From positions 65,628 through 129,627 of the forward strand of contig JAUWQY010000001.1 of assembly GCA_030610855.1 (NCBI GenBank): a stretch of DNA of 64,000 nucleotides. Reading direction: 5' to 3'. This DNA is from Dehalococcoidia bacterium. GTDB taxonomy: Bacteria; Chloroflexota; Dehalococcoidia; GIF9; AB-539-J10. A program made the position numbers and the translations under genes. The notes under the pieces were generated by a model, which had not been told where the DNA came from, did not search any database, and was given only the letters and a program-made list of their open reading frames with translations. Of this stretch, positions 40,477-47,624 are shown piece by piece. Every line of letters begins with the position of its first letter. Within the stretch, counting starts at the first letter, position 1.

Positions 40477-40771
40477 GCTCTTTTAACACCTCGTTTACGA
40501 TTCGTCGGGCGATTTCGAAGGCGGCGGCGATGCGAATGATTTTGGTATCTCCAAGCCCCCTTACATCCAAGAGCTTGTCTAGAGGCTGGTTAGCCATGCC
40601 CTTGAAGCCGCCAAACCGCTGCAAAATTTCCTCGGCAATCTTTTCCGCTGGTTTACCCGGGATGCCTGGGGCAATGAGAATGGAGAGTAGTTCGGCATCG
40701 GTCAATGTCTCCGCGCCCAGTTCCCTGAGCTTGCCGCCGGGGTGCTGCCATTTTGGTGGCTTGCTATTCAT
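40463..40771 (-). CDS. RadC N-terminal (UPF0758) helix-hairpin-helix domain protein, lacking the JAB/MPN domain
   Basis: 102 aa; GGKLRELGAETLTDAELLSILIAPGIPGKPAEKIAEEILQRFGGFKGMANQPLDKLLDVRGLGDTKIIRIAAAFEIARR; overlaps R-M start by 14 bp. Confidence 0.85.
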   Translation of the reverse strand: MNSKPPKWQHPGGKLRELGAETLTDAELLSILIAPGIPGKPAEKIAEEILQRFGGFKGMANQPLDKLLDVRGLGDTKIIRIAAAFEIARRIVNEVLKEHEEI

Positions 40772-41118
40772 GTTTCCACTCTCTCAGTGAAACACAATCT
40801 GATAAAGGCAAAGCCTGCTTGGAGGTATTTTACCATCATACAGAGGTATTTATCTCTAATAACGGTTCCGCCAGGTGCGCATATATGGTGGTAGCAATCC
40901 CATTTGGCGGGTCCGGGCCCGTGATGTCCAATGATCGCAGGAACTAAGCCCTCAGGGGGTTTTCATGCTTACTGAGGAAGAAGTATGGTTCTTGGTCGAA
41001 CACAGAGCGAGTTCCCGCTGCACAAACATATGGGTGGAGGGTCAATCCATAGCAAGAAAGGCCTGCTCTGCGCGACGTGCACAAGCGACAGGATGCTTTC
41101 CAGAGAATTGCTATGAAT

Positions 41119-41730
41119 TTACCTTGCTAGCAGGGTCCTTAAGAGCGCCTGCTTCTTGCGCGGATCCGGTATGTCCCGCCACACGCATTCAACACCGGAT
41201 GTGCCCGCTGTTGTCAGGAAAATGTCGCCACAATTGTACACACGCTGCCTCAGGCTAATCTTCATCCTGATGTCCTGTACCTTGCTCAGGCGGTTCTCAA
41301 ATAAGTCCTTTGAAAGTATCCCCCTGAGCACAAGTATTCGACTTGTGGTGAGCGCGTAGACAACAGAGCGCCACTTCAGATAGCCTATGAGAGCTATGAT
41401 CAGTCCGGCAACAATGAGTATTGCACCAAAGATTGGCCATTTAGGAACGATCAACACGATGAGGCCACCTGCAAGAAAGAGGACAGCCGTTGCGATGTGG
41501 TTGAAAAACGTCCCCATTTTGCTTGGGTGCGTTTCATAGACAACCCTTTCATGCTTTTCCATCATGTCCAGAGGAATCATCCTGGGCATTTCGTAAGTAG
41601 GAACGTCTTCACGGTCTTCCTGCAAACGCGCATGAGTGCTCTCCGGCACGTCCTCTTCTATACGCGTTCCGCAATACTTGCAGTATTGACCGGATTCATC
41701 GATTTCCTTGCCGCATTTTGCACAATACAT
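41119..41730 (-). CDS. zinc-ribbon plus bacterial PH-domain membrane protein
   Basis: 203 aa; MYCAKCGKEIDESGQYCKYCGTRI, two TM helices, YALTTSRILVLRGILSKDLFENRLSKVQDI. Confidence 0.82.
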   Translation of the reverse strand: MYCAKCGKEIDESGQYCKYCGTRIEEDVPESTHARLQEDREDVPTYEMPRMIPLDMMEKHERVVYETHPSKMGTFFNHIATAVLFLAGGLIVLIVPKWPIFGAILIVAGLIIALIGYLKWRSVVYALTTSRILVLRGILSKDLFENRLSKVQDIRMKISLRQRVYNCGDIFLTTAGTSGVECVWRDIPDPRKKQALLRTLLAR

Positions 41731-41974
41731 GTCAGTACTCCTATGCGCTGGAAAGGCTAGAATGCCATATCTCCATAAGTCTATTCGTGTCCGCTATTTG
41801 TGTCAAGATAGATCATCTTCAGGAGATTTCACTGTGCGCAATCCGTAGAAGTTGGACCAGGCAGTCACGACACAGTGGAAGAGGTCTCTCCCGACAGATT
41901 GTGTACTGAGTCCAGGGCTGCGGCGCAAGCGACTGGCGCGACCGCGGGACGCGCTCAGTCTGGCTGACTCCCAT

Positions 41975-42703
41975 TCATGTCCTTTGTCCCCTTCTGAGCG
42001 ATTGAACCTGCCCGGGAGTGAGTTCACGGATTTCACCCTCCGGCAGTGCGCGCAGTCTGAGGCTACCGAATCTTATCCTTTTCAACTCCAGGACCCTGTA
42101 TCCCAGAGCGGCGAACATCCGGCGTACCTGACGTTTCTTGCCTTCATGAATGGTAATCGAGTAATTGAAGGGCGGATATTTCAGGGCCTTGACTCTGGCC
42201 GGGGACGTCTTGCCGTCGTCCAGATCGATTCCCTTTTCCAACTGCATTTTCTCTTCCGGCTTCAGGTCCTGTTCTATTCGGACCAGGTATTCCTTTTGCT
42301 GTTCAAAACGAGGATGCGTCAACCGAAAAGTCAGGTCGCCGTCGTTAGTCAGGAGAATCAGGCCTGTGGAATCTTTATCCAGACGACCCACCGGGTAGAG
42401 GCGGATGTGACGGTATTTCGCGGGGAGGATATCGATCACCGTTTTCGCTCCTCTTGTATCACCGGTGCTCGAGACAATACCCTTAGGCTTATTCAGCATG
42501 AGATAAAGAAGGGGCTCGGCTGTGGCTGAGACGAGTTTCCCATCGATCGTTATGACGTCCTTAACAGGGTCAACCGGCTCGTTGAAGCTCTGGATTATCT
42601 CGCCATTGACGGCTATGCCACCCCTCTTGATAACGGCAGCTACCTGTCTTCGCGAACCGACACCGGAGCCGGTGAGCAACTTGATTATTGGTTGTGATGC
42701 CAT
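41975..42703 (-). CDS. rluB: RsuA/RluB-family rRNA pseudouridine synthase
   Basis: 242 aa; S4 domain, LMLNKPKGIVSSTGD, YPVGRLDKDSTGLILLTNDGDL. Confidence 0.93.
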   Translation of the reverse strand: MASQPIIKLLTGSGVGSRRQVAAVIKRGGIAVNGEIIQSFNEPVDPVKDVITIDGKLVSATAEPLLYLMLNKPKGIVSSTGDTRGAKTVIDILPAKYRHIRLYPVGRLDKDSTGLILLTNDGDLTFRLTHPRFEQQKEYLVRIEQDLKPEEKMQLEKGIDLDDGKTSPARVKALKYPPFNYSITIHEGKKRQVRRMFAALGYRVLELKRIRFGSLRLRALPEGEIRELTPGQVQSLRRGQRT

Positions 42704-42802
42704 TTGCGTGTCGTCAACGAAGGTCGGACAATCGGAGTCATCTGATGCACTAAAAGAGAACCCTTCTCGCAGACCATGCGGTGAAGTCCGGGTCTACAGT
42801 AA

Positions 42803-42833
42803 GAAGGCGCGTGATTCATCACCAGACGCCTTC
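42803..42833. terminator. hairpin, possible original dnaN terminator
   Basis: gaaggcg-cg-tgattcatca-ccaga-cgccttc; lies ~31 nt 3' (minus strand) of the FVQW-TAA-TAA remnant at repeat A. Confidence 0.45.
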
Positions 42834-42870
42834 GCTTTTACATCTCTTCAGCTTCGAGATTTATTACCAT

Positions 42871-42909
42871 TGGACAAACATCGGGATGTTTGCCCTTTCA
42901 CGCGTATGT
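42871..42909 (-). repeat. att-like repeat A
   Basis: tggacaaacatcgggatgtttgccctttcacgcgtatgt; minus strand encodes NIPMFVQW*. Confidence 0.8.
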
Positions 42910-42920
42910 AACAGGATAGA

Positions 42921-43208
42921 TCATTCCGCGAGGTACGTATCACGAAGAGTGGCTAACAACGTTCTTCCATGTGCGACATGCCGGTCATTTCGCAAAACAG
43001 CGACCTCAAACCCTGGATAGCACTGCTTGAATCTCTGCTCTTTCCAATGATTAACGGACCAGCGGTTTCGAGCCATCTTAGCATAAGGATAAGATGTAAT
43101 ACCTTCGAGATTGTCGCGAACATTCCTGCCAGTTTGTCTGTCTGTGAACTGTACTCTAAACCCTTCACGTCGGAATATTTGTGTTTCGACTCTCTTTAAA
43201 GTTGGCAT
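42921..43208 (-). CDS. small protein of unknown function
   Basis: 95 aa MPTLKRVETQIFRREGFRVQFTDRQTGRNVRDNLEGITSYPYAKMARNRWSVNHWKEQRFKQCYPGFEVAVLRNDRHVAHGRTLLATLRDTYLAE; strong RBS (gaaggaggttat-ATG); flanked by repeats A and B. Confidence 0.65.
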   Translation of the reverse strand: MPTLKRVETQIFRREGFRVQFTDRQTGRNVRDNLEGITSYPYAKMARNRWSVNHWKEQRFKQCYPGFEVAVLRNDRHVAHGRTLLATLRDTYLAE

Positions 43209-43258
43209 ATAACCTCCTTCGAGCATTTGTATACTCAAGCACAGATTTGCTTATCAAC

Positions 43259-43297
43259 TGGACAAACGTCGGCATGTCTGCCCTTCCACGCGTATAT
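43259..43297 (-). repeat. att-like repeat B
   Basis: tggacaaacgtcggcatgtctgcccttccacgcgtatat; 34/39 identical to A by hand alignment. Confidence 0.8.
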
Positions 43298-43313
43298 CGC
43301 GTCGAAGCGAATG

Positions 43314-44186
43314 TTACAAAGCATTGTTTAGGTCAATGTCCAAACCTGAGGCTTTCAATTCTTTGGCTAACGAGAGCCGCCAAGCTCCAGATGCATCAAG
43401 AGGTATGTATACGACTCCTTGAAAATCCGAGGGCAACTCGACACCCTCGGTATAAAGAGCGCATACTTTTTTTCTGCCGAGCAGTCCAATAAAAAAGCCT
43501 AACTCGAATACAACGTTCTGACGAGCTCGTGGCTTCAGTGTGGAAGTATCTGTGATTGGGGACGCTTTGTCATCAGGGGTAAGCAAGACGACCGAGAAAG
43601 CCACGGGTGACGTGCGTTCAAGCTTCTCGATTATCGTATCACCGAGGTTTGGTTGCTCATGTAAGATTATTGGGTTGAGGTTCAACTTCGTCAAGTAGCG
43701 TGCAACAGTCTCTTTGACACCATGGTCTGCCCCATGCACTAAAAAGACTTCTTTTATGGTCGGTGCGGCGTGCTCGGCTGGCGTAGGTGAGATAGCTCTT
43801 GGAAGTCCGGACGGTTCAGGGTAAAGAGGTAGACGTTCTTTTATTGACTCAAGCCTTGTTATGTGAGTAAGAATCTCCCCGGAAAGTGCTTCGATTTTCT
43901 CGCGTAAACTGGAGGCAGCGAAGGAAACGGCCCAAAAACTGTACTCTTGGGACAGCTCGTCAGAGTCAAACATTCTTCGCAGAAGCTCTATATTAAATTC
44001 GTGCCATAGCTTGTGGTTGTAGTCAACTCTTGCGTAATCTTGACTGGTGCTCATAGTCTTGGGAAGAAGGTCTTTTCCTGAGTCAATTCTGGATGCTAAT
44101 TGCTCAGCAGCTTTTGACCTAGATATTGTTAAATTAGGTGGCTGTGATTGTGTTTGCTGATTTGATATGGTGCGTTTTGGTGTCAT
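43314..44186 (-). CDS. TIR-like nucleotide-binding effector (PF10137/CAP12-type C-terminal domain)
   Basis: 290 aa; EVFLVHGADHGVKETVARYLTKLNLNPIILHEQPNLGDTIIEKLER...FSVVLLTPDD...RARQNVVFELGFFIGLLGRKKVCALY...GVVYIPLDASGAWRLSLAKELKASGLDID. Confidence 0.88.
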   Translation of the reverse strand: MTPKRTISNQQTQSQPPNLTISRSKAAEQLASRIDSGKDLLPKTMSTSQDYARVDYNHKLWHEFNIELLRRMFDSDELSQEYSFWAVSFAASSLREKIEALSGEILTHITRLESIKERLPLYPEPSGLPRAISPTPAEHAAPTIKEVFLVHGADHGVKETVARYLTKLNLNPIILHEQPNLGDTIIEKLERTSPVAFSVVLLTPDDKASPITDTSTLKPRARQNVVFELGFFIGLLGRKKVCALYTEGVELPSDFQGVVYIPLDASGAWRLSLAKELKASGLDIDLNNAL

Positions 44187-44351
44187 GGAATTATTCTATG
44201 TAGTCAATACAAGGAAGTCAAACAGATGGTAAGTTAATCGGAATTATTATCCAGCGATGCGTGTAAATATTCAATACCTTTTGCTTTTTCGATTTGATAT
44301 AAGTCGCTGACCGTACCTTAATAATGTTTGACATGAAGTCATGAGATGATG

Positions 44352-45188
44352 TTATTTTGCTTTAGACCAGTTCTTGTTGATAAGCTTGTAGTCACTAACT
44401 GGTAAAAAGGAGACTTTGCCATTATTGTTGAAGAATCTTGAAAACGCACCAATAACGTGGTGCTCAATCCTTCTTAATGAATGATGGTAATCTGGGTGGA
44501 TAATTTCATATCTGAAAATATCCCATCCAGGGATTTCCGGACGTCCGATTCTAACCCGATCGCCTAATGTCTCTGCACTTCCTATGTATATTTCCTTTTT
44601 TGTTTGATCAATCAGATAATATATTACATACCTTGCGTCCGCATGTTTCAATAGATCTGTAGACTTATACCATGGGGTTGACTTAGTAATAAGATAATCA
44701 CGGTTCGTTTTACTCAGCCACCCAAAAACATTCTCTTCAACTAAGCGTTTGAAAATGCTGTCATAGGGAGTGTTTATTTGGATGAACGTCTCCAGGTCAA
44801 TTTCGGTAGAATTAATGGGTTTGAATACTAGTACTTCTTGATTGCCTGCAAGTAAGTCAGTGATATAATATTTCCCTTCGATTTTGAATTGATAACTGCG
44901 GCTTTCGATTGCCAAATAACTCTGAATGAATTCCTTTTTAAGCTCAAGTAGAAGATCAGAGTTGCCATCCCATCGTAATTGGTAAGGTTGAGTAGCGTTC
45001 TTTATAGCAACATGGGTTAATTTGGCTTTGAAAGTCATATGTTTCTTAGGCCAATGGAGTTTTACATCACGAGATTCTCCTGATTTTAAAGGTTGCCCTT
45101 GAGTAAAATCGTTAACATATTCCTTTGGTATGGTTGTACCATAACGGAAAATGGATTTATCAATCTTTTTATAGAAGTTCATACGCAT
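44352..45188 (-). CDS. GIY-YIG nuclease-like protein with possible N-terminal DNA-recognition domain
   Basis: 278 aa; C-terminal RYVIYYLIDQTKKEIYIGSAETLGDRV...RRIEHHVIGAF; N-terminus FYKKIDKSIFRYGTTIPKEY...LKSGESRDVKLHW...YQLRWDGNSDLLLELKKEF suggests a B3/EcoRII-N-like reader (inference). Confidence 0.65.
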   Translation of the reverse strand: MRMNFYKKIDKSIFRYGTTIPKEYVNDFTQGQPLKSGESRDVKLHWPKKHMTFKAKLTHVAIKNATQPYQLRWDGNSDLLLELKKEFIQSYLAIESRSYQFKIEGKYYITDLLAGNQEVLVFKPINSTEIDLETFIQINTPYDSIFKRLVEENVFGWLSKTNRDYLITKSTPWYKSTDLLKHADARYVIYYLIDQTKKEIYIGSAETLGDRVRIGRPEIPGWDIFRYEIIHPDYHHSLRRIEHHVIGAFSRFFNNNGKVSFLPVSDYKLINKNWSKAK

Positions 45189-45223
45189 TAACCACTACTA
45201 AGTATTCGATATTCCTTTAATCT

Positions 45224-45261
45224 CGAACGAAGATCGGGATGTTTGCCTTTCATGGGTATAT
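45224..45261 (-). repeat. att-like repeat C (more diverged)
   Basis: cgaacgaagatcgggatgtttgcctttcatgggtatat; shares gatcgggatgtttgcc and tttcaYgSgtat with A. Confidence 0.65.
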
Positions 45262-45321
45262 TTGGTTATTACCTTTCGATTTTACTGTTAGGTCGGTATA
45301 AACGTGTCTGATACCGGAAAA

Positions 45322-45984
45322 TCAAGCGGGGAACCTGGCGACGAAGTCTCGTATTCCTAGTAGTGCTACCTTAACTTGTTCATCAGTGTACTCAGTATAT
45401 TTACCGTGAGCCGCCTTGTTACGGAGGTCAAGCCAAGCAGTAATACTCTTTTGGTCTAGACGATTGTACACATTCGAATTGGTGAGGTCTGCATTCATCG
45501 CATCTGCCTTTTTGAAACGGTCATTTGTTTTGATGTTGATTGAGTTTTTCAGGCAAAGCTTCCTTAGATGTTCCTCTAAAACACCACCGCTAATAACAGC
45601 AGGGGGGTCTTTATAGCCTTCTTCCAATAGATACTCGCCCATGTCAAGGAAATCGGCGAATAGGTCAGCGCGTATCAATTCCTCAATCTGATGTAGGTAT
45701 CCAGATTCATATGCAGTTCTTAATGCTTCAACGATACCGACTAAAGTCGGAATGGCATAACGGCTATTAAGACCCTGCGTTTTTATGACAGCCTGCAAAC
45801 TTGTATAGTAGTATGTTCCAGTGGGGGCAAGACGTTCTATAGCTGCAACTAAAGATGTATATACCTCGGTTTGTTTAGCTGCTGAGCTACTAGGCAAAGT
45901 TTCAGAATCAGGGCCTCTGATTTCTTTGTATCTATCTAGTACTTGTTCAAGTTGCTGAATAGGTGATGGTTGGGTTACAGTCAT
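45322..45984 (-). CDS. HEPN-like C-terminal domain protein, unknown function
   Basis: 220 aa; C-terminal ITAWLDLRNKAAHGKYTEYTDEQVKVALLGIRDFVARF with Rx4H (RNKAAH) motif. Confidence 0.6.
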   Translation of the reverse strand: MTVTQPSPIQQLEQVLDRYKEIRGPDSETLPSSSAAKQTEVYTSLVAAIERLAPTGTYYYTSLQAVIKTQGLNSRYAIPTLVGIVEALRTAYESGYLHQIEELIRADLFADFLDMGEYLLEEGYKDPPAVISGGVLEEHLRKLCLKNSINIKTNDRFKKADAMNADLTNSNVYNRLDQKSITAWLDLRNKAAHGKYTEYTDEQVKVALLGIRDFVARFPA

Positions 45985-46368
45985 CTTAGTTAACTCCCGC
46001 TAGTTTGGCATTATTAACAGCTGAACTTCACATAATTGATTATAACATAGCTTCAGGACAACAGCTTGCCTGGGTGCTAGAATAGCTCAAGGCATGGAGA
46101 AGAACGGGGAATTAACAGAAGCTCTGAAAGCCATCAAGAATGTAGCGGAAAACAATTCATGGTTTAGAGACACTCCTCATTATTGGGCAGAAGCGTCGTT
46201 GCCTTTGGCTTATGCGGTGGCGTGTGTTGAAGTGGTTTCCGAAATGTCAGACAAAGCCGGCTACTCACTTGGTTGATGCGGCTATCGCTATGGGCGCAAA
46301 AATTGTGTCGGTTGATATTGGGAAAACTCCGGTATCCCGTAAAAAGGGTATTGACAAAGAATGAAGAT

Positions 46369-46390
46369 AGTAGTACTATATAGTAATACT
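46369..46390. promoter_or_regulatory. candidate operator / promoter palindrome
   Basis: agtagtactatatagtaatact containing perfect 12-bp palindrome tactatatagta, in AT-rich region upstream of 46446 ORF. Confidence 0.4.
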
Positions 46391-46445
46391 ATTAAGTATA
46401 TACGAGTGTAGTAATATTATTCGCAATAAAAGGGGGTGAATTTTT

Positions 46446-47051
46446 ATGGATAACACGCAATTAGCTAAGTGGAAGAGAGAGATGGAAATGCAATTGGCTG
46501 AAGTTGAGAAACAACTGACAGGGATAGAAAAGGAGCGAGCCGCACTTAAGGCGAAACTGGGAGCAGTTACAACACTACTTTCTCCAGCGGAAGAAATAAC
46601 TGCAATTGAAAATTATGAGGCAAGAGACCTTATAGGTGCGTTCATAGCAGATTTGAAAGTGAATGGCTGGTCTGTTGGGAAGCATGGAGGGAAAATTAGG
46701 AGCTATGACGCGAACCGAGGCGGTCAAAGTGTTGAACTGTGGATAATATTCAGTAAACTTCACGAAGTAAGCGAACGATATTGGTTTGGTGTGAATCCAG
46801 ACCATCTTGAAAATAGGAATGGCGGGGTTATCTTGCTACTCGGTACTCACAAGAAGTACATTTGCTTGCCGTTTACTAAACTACAGGAGATACTGGAAGG
46901 TTCAAAGAACACGAGAGCTGGCCACAAATTATTCCATGTAAGGCAGAAAAGCGGGCAAGTCGAGCTCCAGCCTGCAGGAATCGGCGGGAAATGGATAAAT
47001 GTTACCGCGTACTTAAATGGGGAAGGGCTAAAGAGAATTGGTATTAACTAA
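46446..47051 (+). CDS. hypothetical protein with N-terminal coiled coil
   Basis: 201 aa, aaaggGGGTGaatttttATG RBS; MDNTQLAKWKREMEMQLAEVEKQLTGIEKERAALKAKLG. Confidence 0.65.
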   Translation: MDNTQLAKWKREMEMQLAEVEKQLTGIEKERAALKAKLGAVTTLLSPAEEITAIENYEARDLIGAFIADLKVNGWSVGKHGGKIRSYDANRGGQSVELWIIFSKLHEVSERYWFGVNPDHLENRNGGVILLLGTHKKYICLPFTKLQEILEGSKNTRAGHKLFHVRQKSGQVELQPAGIGGKWINVTAYLNGEGLKRIGIN

Positions 47052-47075
47052 GACCAAGAAGGAAGTAAATAGAAA

Positions 47076-47156
47076 ATGATGAAAGTAGCTGTCTACTGCC
47101 GTGTGAGTACTGAAGGTCAAGAACGGGACGGAATAAGCCAAAATGGAAGGGGGTGA
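47076..47156 (+). pseudogene. truncated N-terminus of a serine recombinase
   Basis: MMKVAVYCRVSTEGQERDGISQNGRG*, closely matching MKAAIYCRVSTEGQEQDGTSLQ of the full gene at 47625. Confidence 0.85.
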
Positions 47157-47160
47157 AGAG

Positions 47161-47610
47161 ATGAAACACTTGAAATTAGCGATAGAGCTCGTTCCAAAGA
47201 CATCCTGGTATAACAATCTCAGGAACAAGATGAGCAGTGATAATTGGAATTTCATCCGTGAACGTACATATGACTCATATGGAAATAAGTGTGGAATCTG
47301 TGATGCTAAGAATACTAGGCTTGAATGTCATGAAATATGGGAATATGACGATGAAAACCACATTCAGACTTTGAAAGGTTTCATTGCTCTCTGTCAGATG
47401 TGCCATCATGTTAAGCACATAGGATTAGCAGGTATATTAGCTGACGAAGGAAAATTAGATTATGACGCGGTAATAGAACATTTCATACGGGTAAACGGCT
47501 GTGATAAGAAGGATTTCCTAAACCATCGTGAGAAAGCCTATGAAATATGGGAGAAAAGGTCTAAGTATAATTGGACAATCGATTTAGGACAATTTCGAAA
47601 TCTTATTTAA
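47161..47610 (+). CDS. HNH endonuclease-like protein
   Basis: MKHLKLAIELVPKTSWYNNLR...CGICDAKNTRLECHEIWEYDDENHIQTLKGFIALCQMCHHVKHIGLA. Confidence 0.7.
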   Translation: MKHLKLAIELVPKTSWYNNLRNKMSSDNWNFIRERTYDSYGNKCGICDAKNTRLECHEIWEYDDENHIQTLKGFIALCQMCHHVKHIGLAGILADEGKLDYDAVIEHFIRVNGCDKKDFLNHREKAYEIWEKRSKYNWTIDLGQFRNLI

Positions 47611-47624
47611 GGTGAGAAGTAACT

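Noticed and set aside
42871-45261. Interpreting repeats A/B/C as a CRISPR array
   Set aside because: Spacing is 388 and ~1965 bp with whole genes between copies; no spacer-like regularity and no cas genes.
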